From the NCBI RefSeq assembly GCF_003259365.1, contig NZ_QLLY01000003.1, positions 496,001 through 560,000 on the forward strand: DNA of 64,000 nt, in the 5' to 3' direction. Positions 7,331-16,330 of the stretch are shown here, in pieces. The first letter of the stretch is position 1; each line of letters starts with the position of its first letter. The stretch is from Streptomyces sp. PsTaAH-137. Lineage in GTDB: Bacteria; Actinomycetota; Actinomycetes; Streptomycetales; Streptomycetaceae. The position numbers and the translations under genes are program-made. Under the pieces are notes generated by a model. That model did not search any database and was not told where the DNA came from. It saw nothing but the letters and a program-made list of their open reading frames with translations.

Positions 7331-9304
7331 TCACTCCTCTTCGGCCTTGGCCTTCGCGTCGATCGCCGCCAGGGAGCGACGCACCTGATTGCGATCCGTC
7401 GTGTACCAGAAGTTCGGCATGGAGGCCCGCAGATAGCTGCCGTAGCGGGCCGTCTCCAGTCGGGGGTCGAGGACCGCGACGACACCCCTGTCACCCGTCG
7501 CACGAACGAGACGGCCCGCGCCCTGGGCCATCAGCAGGGCCGAGTGGGTCGCCGCCACCGCCATGAAGCCATTGCCGCCGGCGTCCTCCACGGCCTTCTG
7601 CCGGGCGCTCATCAGCGGGTCGTCGGGGCGGGGGAACGGGATCTTGTCCATGACCACCAGCTGACAGCTGGCGCCCGGCACGTCCACGCCCTGCCACAGG
7701 GAGAGCGTGCCGAACAGGCAGGTCTTCGGATCGGCCGCGAAGGCCTTGATCAGCTCTCCGAGGGTGTCCTCGCCCTGGAGCAGGATCGGGAATTCCGGGA
7801 TCCTGCCGCGCAGTTCCTCAGCGGCGGCCTGAGCGCCCCGCATGGAGGAGAAAAGTCCGAGGGTGCGGCCGCCGGCGGCCTGCATCAGCTCGGTCAGCTC
7901 GTCCATCATGTCGGTGCGGGTGCCCTCGCGCGCGGGGCGGGCCAGGTGCTTGGCCACGTAGAGGATGCCCTGCTTCGGGTAGTCGAACGGCGAGCCGACG
8001 TCGACGCCCTTCCATACGGGCAGATCGTCACCGGTGGTTCCTTCGGGAGCGAGGCCGAGGGAGGCCCCCACCCCGTTGAAGTCCCCGCCGAGTTTCAGGG
8101 TCGCCGAGGTCAGGACCACCGAGCGGTCCGTGAAGAGCTTCTCGCGGAGCAGTCCCGAGACGGACATGGGGGCCACGCGCAGCGAGGCGCCGAAGCGGTC
8201 GTGGCGCTCGTACCAGACGACGTCCCACTCCGACCCGTTCGTCACCCGCTCCGAGACGTCGTGGATCGTCTCGACCGACGCGAGGGCCTGCTTGCGCACC
8301 GCATCCTCGTCCTGGACGGACTTGTCCCGGGTCGAGCCGAGGGCGGTGATCACGGTGCGGGCCGCGTCGCGCAGCGCCATCAGCGCGTATCCCAGGTCCT
8401 CGGGGATCTCTTCGAGACGGCCCGGCAGAGCCAGCTCCATGATCCGCTCGAAGCCCTCGGCTGCGGTCTGCAGCTGGTCGGCCGCCTTCTCGTTCACGAG
8501 CTTGGCCGCGCGGCGCACCGCGCGGTTGACCTGCCCGGGGGTCAGCTCGCCCGTGGCGACACCGGTGACCCGGGAGACCAGCTCGTGGGCCTCGTCGACG
8601 ATCAGCACCTCGTGCTGGGGCAGCACCGGGGCGCCCTCGATCGCGTCGATCGCGAGCAGCGCGTGGTTGGTGACGATGACGTCGGCGAGCTTGGCGCGCT
8701 CGCGGGCCATCTCAGCGAAGCACTCCTGCCCGTAAGCGCATTTCGAGGCCCCGAGACACTCGCGCGAGGAGACGGACACCTGGGACCACGCCTTGTCGGA
8801 GACGCCGGGGGTGACGTTGTCCCGGTCACCCGTCTCCGTCTCGTCCGCCCAGTCCCGCATCCGCAGCAGGTCCTGACCCAGCTTGCTGGTCGGAGCGGCC
8901 GCCTCGAACTGGTCGAACAGGCCCTCCTCCTCTTCCTGAGGCGCACCCTCGTGGAGCCGGTGCAGGCACAGATAGTTCGACCGGCCCTTGAGCATGGCGA
9001 AGTCGGGGCGGCGCCGCAGCAGGGGATGCAGGGACTCGACCGTGCGCGGCAGGTCCCGCTCCACGAGCTGGCGCTGCAGCGCCAGGGTGGCGGTCGCCAC
9101 CACGACGCGCTCCCCGTGAGCCAGGGCCGGCACCAGATAGCCGAGCGACTTTCCGGTGCCGGTGCCCGCCTGGACGAGCAGATGGGAACCGTCGTCGATC
9201 GCCTCGGCGACGGTCTCGGCCATGGTGACCTGGCCAGGCCGCTCGGTGCCGCCGACAGCGGTCACGGCGGCGTGCAGGAGATCGGGGAGTGAGGGCTTCG
9301 TCAT
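7331..9304 (-). CDS. ATP-dependent DNA helicase, DinG/XPD-like superfamily 2
   Basis: A 657-residue helicase. Walker A is QAGTGTGKSLGYL near residue 43, the DEAH box is LIVDEAHEL, and four cysteines around SSRECLGASKCAYGQECF fit the iron-sulfur cluster domain of the DinG/XPD/Rad3 family. The C-terminal helicase domain contains LFGTLSLWQGVDVPG and ends with QGAGRLVRATGDRGVVAVLDPR. DinG proteins unwind 5'-tailed DNA, R-loops and G-quadruplexes. Adjacent lexA suggests SOS membership, but no SOS box was found just upstream. Its start lies 40 bp from the end of the siderophore operon on the same strand, so read-through is possible. Confidence 0.9.
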   Translation of the reverse strand: MTKPSLPDLLHAAVTAVGGTERPGQVTMAETVAEAIDDGSHLLVQAGTGTGKSLGYLVPALAHGERVVVATATLALQRQLVERDLPRTVESLHPLLRRRPDFAMLKGRSNYLCLHRLHEGAPQEEEEGLFDQFEAAAPTSKLGQDLLRMRDWADETETGDRDNVTPGVSDKAWSQVSVSSRECLGASKCAYGQECFAEMARERAKLADVIVTNHALLAIDAIEGAPVLPQHEVLIVDEAHELVSRVTGVATGELTPGQVNRAVRRAAKLVNEKAADQLQTAAEGFERIMELALPGRLEEIPEDLGYALMALRDAARTVITALGSTRDKSVQDEDAVRKQALASVETIHDVSERVTNGSEWDVVWYERHDRFGASLRVAPMSVSGLLREKLFTDRSVVLTSATLKLGGDFNGVGASLGLAPEGTTGDDLPVWKGVDVGSPFDYPKQGILYVAKHLARPAREGTRTDMMDELTELMQAAGGRTLGLFSSMRGAQAAAEELRGRIPEFPILLQGEDTLGELIKAFAADPKTCLFGTLSLWQGVDVPGASCQLVVMDKIPFPRPDDPLMSARQKAVEDAGGNGFMAVAATHSALLMAQGAGRLVRATGDRGVVAVLDPRLETARYGSYLRASMPNFWYTTDRNQVRRSLAAIDAKAKAEEE

Positions 9305-9344
9305 AGCTCGACCACCCTAAGGGGCCCCACTGACAATCCTGCGA

Positions 9345-11264
9345 TCACAGCTGATGCAGGGGATTGTCGACGGTGCCCTCCACGGCGGCATGCGGGCGGT
9401 GGGCACGGTCGCGGTATCCGTCGAGGTGCAGCCGGTTGCGGTTGAGGCACAGGCGCTCGATCTGCGGGGTGAGCAGGTCGAACAATTCGTAGCGGTCCTT
9501 GAGCTCGGGGAAGCGGGCGTGGTGGTGCAGGATCTCGGCACGCAACAGCGACCAGAACTCGTGCTCCGGCACGCCGAGTTGTTCCTCGTACAGCGGAGCC
9601 AGGTAGCGGAAGACCCCCACGAACAGACCGGAATGGATGAACTGCGTGAGGAAGTCGGGACGCTCCGTGAGCAGCACGTCGCGGACTTCTTGCGGCATGG
9701 CGTCGTGCTCGGGGAGGGGAACCGCACTGATGTTCACGTCGTCCACGAAGTCCTTGACAGCGAGCCGTACGGGGACGTCCTGGTCGTCGAAGACGACGAT
9801 GGCGTTCTCCCCGTGGGGCGAGAACACCGTTCCGTAGCGGTAGAGGAAGCGCAGCAGAGGAGGCAGCAGAGCCGCGAAGAGCCTGCGCAGCCAGGTCCTC
9901 GGGGCGAGGCCGGAGCGGGCGACCAGCTCTGCCGTGAAGGCGCGTCCTTCGGGGTCGGTGTGCAACAAGGAGGCGAGCGTACGCGCGCGTTCTCCCGGGG
10001 CGAGCTGTCGGGACACCGGCTCGCGCCAGATCGCGCCCAGCAATTCCTTGTACTGGTAGGGAACTTCGTCGAGTCCGTCGTACAGGGGGTGGCTGACGGC
10101 CACCGAGGCCACTTCTCCGAGCAGGACGACCCGGCATTCGTCCCGCAGGAAGGGGTCCGCGTCGCGCAGTGCATGCATCCATGTGGTGACGGCGGGTGCC
10201 GCGAGGGTGCGCTCGGTGGGGAGCCCGCGCCAGACAAGGGTGTTGAGAATGGACAGGGGCAGCTTCACGGTGAGCCGCTCGGGGCGCGTGGTGTTGAGGA
10301 ACGTGCGGATCGACTGCTGCGGCAGACGCACGTCGCTGTCGGCGGGCAGCGGGACGATCGCGCCGGCCGCGACGGCGGGCGCGAACAGCGGCAGCACGAC
10401 GTCGTCCCACTGCCAGGGGTGCACGGGGAGATAGAGGTACGCCGACGGGTCCAGGCCCCGGTCGCGCAGTGTCGCGGCGAACAGCTCCCGCGTCTCCGCG
10501 TCCAGTTCACGGGAGTAGAGGGTCTCCGCGGACTCCAGGCCCGCGCCCGTCGCGCCCCGGTAGGCGGCCAGGTCGGTGTGGACGGCGATCCAGGGAAGCC
10601 GGGTGGGGCGTCGGCCCTCGGGGGCCCAGAGCGCGGTGTCGGTCGCCGAGAAGCCGAGGCGCCCCTTGTTCAGGACGAGCCAGGGGTGGCCGGTCTGGTG
10701 TCCTTCGAGTTCCGCGTAGCCGAGGTCGGCGAGCTGGGCCGAGGTCAGGGCGGTGTGATCGAGCCGGGCGTCCGCGGCGAGTGTGACCGTGAGTTCGCGG
10801 ATGATGTGGCCGAGGGTGATGCCGTCGAGGCCGAGGACGTGCTTGGCGCGGACGAGGAACGCGAGGGGGTCGGTGAAGGGCCGGGCTTCCGGCGCGGGGC
10901 CCGGGTCCGTTCCGGGCTCCGGTGTCCAGGTGATGCTCGCCGGGTCGACCTGCCAACTGCCGTACGCGCCACGGCGGGCCCGGAACCGGAGTATTCCGCC
11001 GGCCGCGGTTCGGGCTCCGGGCCCTTCGTCTCGGGGCTGTCCGTCGGCGCCGGGCACGGCCAGGGTGTAGCCGGAGCGCGCGGGCTCCGGCGACTGCTCT
11101 ATGTCGTCGGCCACCGGGCGGAGGATGTCCTCGTAGGCGAACTCACCGATCAGCTTGGCCAGCAGCCGTCCGCCTGCCCGGGTCCAGGCGTCAGGAGTGA
11201 GTTCGGGCGGGGCGTAGAGGACGGGCGGCTCTCCGGAACTCGGGACGACGGACGGATTCGGCAC
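9345..11264 (-). CDS. IucA/IucC family NIS siderophore synthetase (first of two)
   Basis: A 639-residue ATP-dependent synthetase that joins a carboxylate (citrate or a similar acid) to an amine or hydroxylamine in NRPS-independent siderophore assembly. Family marks are HPWQWDD, LPQQSIRTFLNTTRP (the ATP-binding Ser/Arg loop), KLPLSILNTLVWRGLP, SPHGENAIVVFDDQDVP and the C-terminal FerF-like region VKDFVDD. The start is GTG with GAGGAG seven to eight bases upstream. It is the last gene of the siderophore operon, 40 bp after the GNAT gene. Which carboxyl it activates cannot be told without knowing the product. Confidence 0.92.
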   Translation of the reverse strand: MPNPSVVPSSGEPPVLYAPPELTPDAWTRAGGRLLAKLIGEFAYEDILRPVADDIEQSPEPARSGYTLAVPGADGQPRDEGPGARTAAGGILRFRARRGAYGSWQVDPASITWTPEPGTDPGPAPEARPFTDPLAFLVRAKHVLGLDGITLGHIIRELTVTLAADARLDHTALTSAQLADLGYAELEGHQTGHPWLVLNKGRLGFSATDTALWAPEGRRPTRLPWIAVHTDLAAYRGATGAGLESAETLYSRELDAETRELFAATLRDRGLDPSAYLYLPVHPWQWDDVVLPLFAPAVAAGAIVPLPADSDVRLPQQSIRTFLNTTRPERLTVKLPLSILNTLVWRGLPTERTLAAPAVTTWMHALRDADPFLRDECRVVLLGEVASVAVSHPLYDGLDEVPYQYKELLGAIWREPVSRQLAPGERARTLASLLHTDPEGRAFTAELVARSGLAPRTWLRRLFAALLPPLLRFLYRYGTVFSPHGENAIVVFDDQDVPVRLAVKDFVDDVNISAVPLPEHDAMPQEVRDVLLTERPDFLTQFIHSGLFVGVFRYLAPLYEEQLGVPEHEFWSLLRAEILHHHARFPELKDRYELFDLLTPQIERLCLNRNRLHLDGYRDRAHRPHAAVEGTVDNPLHQL

Positions 11265-11304
11265 GGGATCTCCTCGGGCGGGAACCGGATGAGGTCGAGT
11301 ATCG

Positions 11305-12210
11305 TTACTGAGAGTGACTGGGTCGGAGCACGGCGCGCAAGGCTCGGTCTCGGACCATGAGCGCGGCCCGTTTGTCGGGGAGGTCCACCTCGGCGGAGAA
11401 GCGGAATCCTGCGCTCAAGAAAGCGGAGACGGAGGGGGTGTTGCGAAGGTCGGGTTCTGCTACGACGCGTGCGCATTGCGGGCGATGGTCGAGTACGAGG
11501 TCGGACACGGCCGTGAGCAGTGTGGTGCCGAGTCCTCGGCCGCGATGGGCGACGCCACCGATGAGGAGGTGGATCCCGGTGTCGTGCGGGCGGGCGGGGT
11601 AGTGGCGGGCCAGCGGATCGAGGTCCGCGCGATAGATCTCCCAGTAACTCATGGGCCTGCCGTCCAGGACGCCGAGGCAGGGCACGCTGCGTCCGTCGCC
11701 CTCGACCTGGGGTCGCAGATGACGCTCGGTGACCTCGGCGGGACCGGCCAGTTCCCAGAACGCGGCGACGGCCGGGTCGTTCATCCAGCGGCTGATGAGC
11801 ACCAGGTCCCGGTCGATACGGGCGGGGACGAGCTGGAACACGCCCGCGCCGGTGGTGACGGGGCCCCACTCCCCCACGTCGTCGAGGAGATCGTGCTCGG
11901 CATAGGCCGTTGTGTCGGAGGTCTTGGTCAAGGACGCCTTGGCCACCGAGGCCGAGTCCAGGGCCGAAGCCTCGGGGGTGGTGGCCCCGGAGGCTTCGCG
12001 GTGGGCTTCGTCCGGGCCGGTGCGGGCGGGGCGGGACGTGTCCTGCTCGGCGATGAGCGCGATCAGTTCGTCGGGCAGGCGCAGGTCGAGGGTGTCCTGG
12101 CAGTCGCTGTTCTCCGTGCGGTGTACGGGGTCGGGTGTGTCCGCGGAGATGCCGCCGGGGTCGGCGACAGGAGTGGTGCCGGCGTCGGTGCTCGCATCGG
12201 TCGGGGGCAC
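11305..12210 (-). CDS. GNAT N-acyltransferase of the siderophore (IucB/AlcB-like) type
   Basis: A 301-residue protein. The first 110 residues are a low-complexity, Ala/Thr/Asp-rich arm. The catalytic domain follows, with ISRWMNDPAVAAFWELAG, PMSYWEIYRADLDPLARHY, and the acetyl-CoA loop DTGIHLLIGGVAHRGRGLG. This order is that of the AlcB/IucB/RhbD acyltransferases, which acylate a hydroxylated amine to give a hydroxamate. The start is GTG with GAGAGGAG upstream. It lies between the two NIS synthetase genes. The long disordered arm is unusual for the family and may be a Streptomyces extension. Confidence 0.85.
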   Translation of the reverse strand: MPPTDASTDAGTTPVADPGGISADTPDPVHRTENSDCQDTLDLRLPDELIALIAEQDTSRPARTGPDEAHREASGATTPEASALDSASVAKASLTKTSDTTAYAEHDLLDDVGEWGPVTTGAGVFQLVPARIDRDLVLISRWMNDPAVAAFWELAGPAEVTERHLRPQVEGDGRSVPCLGVLDGRPMSYWEIYRADLDPLARHYPARPHDTGIHLLIGGVAHRGRGLGTTLLTAVSDLVLDHRPQCARVVAEPDLRNTPSVSAFLSAGFRFSAEVDLPDKRAALMVRDRALRAVLRPSHSQ

Positions 12211-12264
12211 AGCGACGCTCCTCTCAGGATGTCGTGTCGGGCATGGTCCTCAGGTACATGGGGT

Positions 12265-14313
12265 TCAGGAGTGAAGGGGGTTGGCGATGGTGACGTAGAC
12301 GGACTGGGTGTCGACCGGGCCGACGAGTTCGTCGAGGCCGTGCAGCCGGGTGAGCAGGTTCGCCTTGCAGCGCAGTGTCGGCGCGTCGAGGAGTCGGCTC
12401 GGCAGCGGGCTGCGCAGCCGGGTGGGGCCGGTGGCGGCCTCGGTGAGGAAGCGCCGGAATGCGGCAAGCAACACCCGCTCGTCGGCGAGCTGTTGGGATC
12501 CGAAGGCGCCGATCAGGCCGAGGACGTTGTTGATGGCGAGGTAGTAGGCGAACCGCTCGTCGGTGACCTCGTCGGAGACGAAGGTGTCGCTCTGCGTGCC
12601 GATGCCGGGCAGTTGTCGGTCGAGTTCGGCGCGGTGGGACTCACGGAAGTAGTAGCCCTGGTTGTCGCGGTAGCGACCGCCGGTGGGCCAGCCGTCGGGG
12701 TCGAGCAGCAGCAGCGTGTTCTGCTGGTGGGCTTCGAGGGCGATGCCGGCTTCGCTGTCGAGCCAGAGCACGGGGCGCACGACGTGTTCGAGATAGCGCA
12801 GGAACCACTCGGCGGAGACGGCGCCGCAGGGGCGTCCGGTGCGGGCCGCGAGGCGGGTGATGACGGCTTCCAGACGTGAGGCCACCGGTGTGCGGCCGAG
12901 CGGACCGGCGGCGTCGATGTCGTCCGGCGGCCGGGGCGAGACGAACCCGGCGATGCAGGAGGCGTCGTCGGCCGGACCGAAGGGGTTGTTGCGGATCATC
13001 ACGTCGAGGCCGGGGGCCGCGCTGCCGTCCGGGAGGTCCACGGCGAGCCAGGCCGGGTCGCGGACGATGTCGAAGCCCGGGTGGGCCGCGCGCCACCGCT
13101 CGGAGATTCCGCTGCGCAGCAGTCGGTGGACCTCGACACCGCGGTGGAGTTCCTTGCGGAGGTTCTCGCGACGGGAGTTGGTGATGCGCAGGCCGAGCGA
13201 CAGCTTCAGCATGGCGGGCGCGCCGGACCGGTACAGGGTGCGGACGGAGGAGGTGGGGAACCAGGGCTCGCCGTGGGGGCCGAGGTCGATCAGCAGACCG
13301 GCGTCGAGGAGTTCGGCGACGGCGGGGCGGTGCTTGAGTTCGCGGATCTGCCAGGGGTGCACCGGCAGGGCGGCGTGGCCGGCGGGTACGGCGAGGCCGG
13401 GGCCGGCGAGCCGGGCGGTCAGGTCGGCGGCGGGGACCGTGCGGCCCCGTTCGGTCCAGGCGGAGTCCTGGGCGAGGGCGTCGGGTGCGACAGCGAGCCA
13501 GTGCAGAGGGAAGGAGCCGCGCAACTCGGGTGAGTAGAGGCGTGCTTCGGCCTCGGAGAGTCCCTCGCGGCTCTTCGGTGTCGGATGCAGCGGGTGGCCC
13601 AGGAGGAGGGACTGCTCCGCGGCGAGGAAGGTGTCGGCGGAGTCGGTCGGGCTGCGTCGGCGGTCGGCGATGAACTCGGCGGTGCGGCGCACCGAGTCGG
13701 CGACCCGGCCGACCAGGTCGCCGCTGTCGCCGGACGGTCCCGGGTCGGCGTCGAGGGAGGCGTGGCCGGGTTCCGGGGCTTCGGCCTCGGCCGCCGTCGG
13801 AGGCGGGTCCATATCGGGGGCCGGGTCCGCGGCGAGCCGGTGGTTGTCCTGGGGGTCGGTCGGCGCCTCGGTCTCGCCGGTGCGCGCCGACTCGCGGCTG
13901 AGCAGCGCGGCGAGCGTGACGGCGTCGACGCACGGAGCGCCACGGGGGCCATTCTCGAGGCGGGGCAGGCCGAACCGGTGCCATCCGGTGGGCGACCAGT
14001 AGTGGACGGGGACCAGGAGAGCGGTGCCGCTGGCGGGCAGCGGGATCCGCAGGAGATCGAGGGAGGGAGGAGCCATGTCGTTCTCGCGCACCCAGCAGCG
14101 CAGGAGATTCTCGATGGCCGCCACCTGGGCGGCGGTGTCGGCGTCCGGATGGTCCAGGAGGTCGACGGTGGACCTGCGCGGACGCTCGGCCTCTTGGCCG
14201 CTGCCCTTCTGCCGGGGAACCGTTTCGCGTTCCTGCGCCTCCGGGGTCTGCGTGTCGCAGCTTCCGCCGGCAGTGGGACGGGGACGGCCGTCGGATGCGG
14301 GAGTGGCGTTCAA
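12265..14313 (-). CDS. IucA/IucC family NIS siderophore synthetase (second), TTG start
   Basis: A protein of about 682 residues with the same signatures as its neighbour: HPWQIRELKHRP, SSVRTLYRSGAP, LKLSLGLRITNSRRENL, EAHQQNTLLLLDPDGWP and QGYYFRES. I place the start at a TTG at 14313 because AAGGA lies 7 bases before it and the open frame further up has poor coding character and crosses the micro-ORF and leader region. Residues about 155-230 form a Pro/Asp/Ala-rich linker. It is followed after about 54 bp by the GNAT gene. Having two synthetases suggests two condensation steps, as in rhizobactin or aerobactin-like pathways. Confidence 0.85.
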   Translation of the reverse strand: MNATPASDGRPRPTAGGSCDTQTPEAQERETVPRQKGSGQEAERPRRSTVDLLDHPDADTAAQVAAIENLLRCWVRENDMAPPSLDLLRIPLPASGTALLVPVHYWSPTGWHRFGLPRLENGPRGAPCVDAVTLAALLSRESARTGETEAPTDPQDNHRLAADPAPDMDPPPTAAEAEAPEPGHASLDADPGPSGDSGDLVGRVADSVRRTAEFIADRRRSPTDSADTFLAAEQSLLLGHPLHPTPKSREGLSEAEARLYSPELRGSFPLHWLAVAPDALAQDSAWTERGRTVPAADLTARLAGPGLAVPAGHAALPVHPWQIRELKHRPAVAELLDAGLLIDLGPHGEPWFPTSSVRTLYRSGAPAMLKLSLGLRITNSRRENLRKELHRGVEVHRLLRSGISERWRAAHPGFDIVRDPAWLAVDLPDGSAAPGLDVMIRNNPFGPADDASCIAGFVSPRPPDDIDAAGPLGRTPVASRLEAVITRLAARTGRPCGAVSAEWFLRYLEHVVRPVLWLDSEAGIALEAHQQNTLLLLDPDGWPTGGRYRDNQGYYFRESHRAELDRQLPGIGTQSDTFVSDEVTDERFAYYLAINNVLGLIGAFGSQQLADERVLLAAFRRFLTEAATGPTRLRSPLPSRLLDAPTLRCKANLLTRLHGLDELVGPVDTQSVYVTIANPLHS

Positions 14314-14470
14314 GAGTGCTTCCTTGCTCGGTGTGGTGGGCTCCGTACGGCGGTGGTCCGGGTCTGGCCCGGTGAGCCACCGCGTGCGCCGGTGGTGCCT
14401 GGGGTGGGGCGTGGTCTGGGGCGGGGTGAGCGGCGCGCCGGTGGCTCCGGTGCGGCTGTCGGCGTCGGGC

Positions 14471-14596
14471 TCACCTCGCGACGGCACCGGCCGTGACCGG
14501 GGTGCGGGGGCGCGGAAGGCCGGGCGTCGCCGGTCCCCCGGTCTGCGCTCCGTACGGGACGGGCGACGGCGTGGGCACCGGTTCGCTCGCAGGCAC
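14471..14596 (-). CDS. 41-codon Pro-rich micro-ORF behind the second leader copy
   Basis: GTG start with GGGAGG exactly 10 bases upstream, then 41 codons with high GC at third positions and a TGA stop. The peptide begins VPASEPVPTPSPVPYG and ends TAGAVAR. It lies at the same place relative to its leader as the aminotransferase start does to its own, and the first residues resemble the aminotransferase N-terminus (VAVTDPAPVALPAPLDG), with prolines at matching positions. It could be a leader peptide controlling the synthetase gene 157 bp downstream, or the remnant of a duplicated gene start. It is not in frame with that synthetase. Confidence 0.4.
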   Translation of the reverse strand: MPASEPVPTPSPVPYGAQTGGPATPGLPRPRTPVTAGAVAR

Positions 14597-14820
14597 AGCT
14601 GTTGGTCCTCCCGCTGGGACGAAGGGTCGGCAGCGCTCGCCGACTCACCTATAGGCGGGACGAGCGGGCAGGCACAACCCCGAGAAACCGTCCGGGCGCG
14701 CACCAGGACAGGCCGAGCGCTGAGCGCCGACTGCAGATCCCCCGTAGGTTCACAACGATGCCGCGCCCCGAAAGACACGGGTACGAGGAGGACTTGCCGG
14801 ACGCATGGCGGAACCTTTGT
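14597..14820 (-). promoter_or_regulatory. Siderophore-locus leader module, copy B
   Basis: This 224-bp non-coding stretch aligns without any gap to 16331-16554 at an offset of 1734 bp. Hand counting over 14601-14820 gives 144 of 220 identical bases. Conserved blocks read on the plus strand: GTTGGTCCTCCCGCTGGGA by the ribosome site, GCCGACTCACCT (14639-14650), GATCCCCCGTA (14736-14746), CACGGGT (14776) and ACCTTTG (14813). A hairpin with 6-bp arms (14626-14631, 14639-14644) stands just before the ribosome site in the RNA. It precedes the micro-ORF. No complete iron box was found. Confidence 0.6.
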
Positions 14821-14863
14821 CGCCGCCCGGCCGGCGACGGGGCCCCCGCGAGGGCCCGCGGGT

Positions 14864-16330
14864 CTACGGACAGTGCGCCGCCCGGGACACGGCGGCGAGG
14901 GCGTCCGTGAGGCGGTCGACGACGGCCGCGGCCTGTTCGTCGGTGAGGGTGAGCGGCGGAAGGAGCCGGACGACGCTGGAGTGGCGGCCGCCCAGTTCGA
15001 CGATCAGACCCCGGTCCAGACAGGCGTCGCGCACTGCGGCGGCGAAGGCGGGGGCCGCGGGAAGCGGCGATGGGGAAGGGCCGCCGAGGAGGGGGTCGCC
15101 TGCCATGCCTTCCGCGTCCTCCGCGTCTGCGGCGGCAGGACCGGATGCCTCGCCCTCCGGGTCGACGATCTCGACGCCGATCATCAGGCCGCGTCCGCGG
15201 ACGTCGCCGACGATGGCGAACTCCTGGGCGGCCTGTTCCAGTTGGCCGAGGATGCGGGCGCCGAGGTCGGCGGCGCGCTGGTCGAGCCGGTTCTCGCGGA
15301 CGTGGGCGAGGGTCGCGGCGCCGGCCGCCATGGCGAGCTGGTTGCCGCGGAAGGTTCCGGCGTGGGCGCCGGGGCTCCAGACGTCGAGGTCTTCGTGGTA
15401 GACGACCACGGCCAGCGGCAGGCTGCCCCCGACCGCCTTGGACAGGACCATGACGTCGGGCACGACGCCGCTGTGGTCGACGGCCCAGAAGGCGCCGGTG
15501 CGGCCGACGCCGGTCTGCACCTCGTCGGCGATCAGCGGGATGGAGCGCTTCTCGGTGATGGCCCGCATCCGGCGCAGCCAGGTGTCGGGCGCGGGGTTCA
15601 CGCCGCCCTCGCCCTGGACGGGTTCGAGGATCATGCCCGCGGGCCGCGGCACCCCGGACTTGGTGTCGTCGAGCAGCGACTCGGTCCAGCGGGCGGCGAG
15701 TTCGGCACCGCGTGCGCCGCCGATGCCGAAGGGGCAGCGGTAGTCCTGCGGGTAGGGCAGGCGCGCGACCCGGACGTCCTGCGCGCCGCCGGACGCTTCG
15801 AGCGCCCCCGCCGTCATGCCGTGATAGGCACCGGTGAAGGCGAGGAGGCCGGAGCGGCCGGTGGCGGTGCGGACCAGTTTGAGGGCGGCTTCGACAGCGT
15901 CGGTCCCGGCCGGGCCGCAGAACTGGATGCGGGCCCGGTCCGCGAGCCCGGGCGGCAGGGTGCGGAACAACTCGGTGGTGAACGTGTCCTTCACCGGGGT
16001 GGCCAGGTCGAGGACGTGCAGCGGGGCGCCCGAGTCGAGGACCTTGCGGATGGCTTCGAGCACGACGGGATGGTTGTGGCCGAGCGCGAGGGTGCCGGCG
16101 CCGGAGAGGCAGTCCAGATAGCGGCGGCCGTCCGCGCCCTCGATGGTGAGTCCGCGGGCCCGCACGGGCACGATCGGCAGCGAGCGCGCATAGGTGCGGG
16201 CCGCCGACTCCCGCGCGGACTGGCGGCGCAGGATCCCTTCGTGCACGGCGCTGTCGCATGCGGATGCCTCGCGGGCCGCCCCGTCGAGCGGAGCGGGCAG
16301 CGCCACGGGCGCAGGATCGGTGACGGCCAC
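14864..16330 (-). CDS. Class III aminotransferase, diaminobutyrate--2-oxoglutarate type
   Basis: A 488-residue PLP enzyme. Marks are LDCLSGAGTLALGHNHP, QFCGPAGTDAVEAALKL, FTGAYHGMT, the aspartate in LIADEVQTGVGRTG and the PLP lysine in MVLSKAVGGSLP. The profile fits diaminobutyrate aminotransferases of siderophore loci (RhbA/DatA type), which make 2,4-diaminobutyrate from aspartate semialdehyde. A Glu/Ala/Pro-rich insertion of about 40 residues lies near residue 390. The start is GTG with GGGAGG ten bases upstream. It is the first gene of the siderophore locus; a gap of about 550 bp holding a second leader separates it from the next large gene. Confidence 0.85.
   Translation of the reverse strand: MAVTDPAPVALPAPLDGAAREASACDSAVHEGILRRQSARESAARTYARSLPIVPVRARGLTIEGADGRRYLDCLSGAGTLALGHNHPVVLEAIRKVLDSGAPLHVLDLATPVKDTFTTELFRTLPPGLADRARIQFCGPAGTDAVEAALKLVRTATGRSGLLAFTGAYHGMTAGALEASGGAQDVRVARLPYPQDYRCPFGIGGARGAELAARWTESLLDDTKSGVPRPAGMILEPVQGEGGVNPAPDTWLRRMRAITEKRSIPLIADEVQTGVGRTGAFWAVDHSGVVPDVMVLSKAVGGSLPLAVVVYHEDLDVWSPGAHAGTFRGNQLAMAAGAATLAHVRENRLDQRAADLGARILGQLEQAAQEFAIVGDVRGRGLMIGVEIVDPEGEASGPAAADAEDAEGMAGDPLLGGPSPSPLPAAPAFAAAVRDACLDRGLIVELGGRHSSVVRLLPPLTLTDEQAAAVVDRLTDALAAVSRAAHCP

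Noticed and set aside
14637..14655. Possible iron box (DmdR/IdeR site) in the siderophore leader
   Set aside because: Only a half site (GACTCACCTAT) fits; the other half does not, and copy A matches even less. Recorded instead as part of the leader module.
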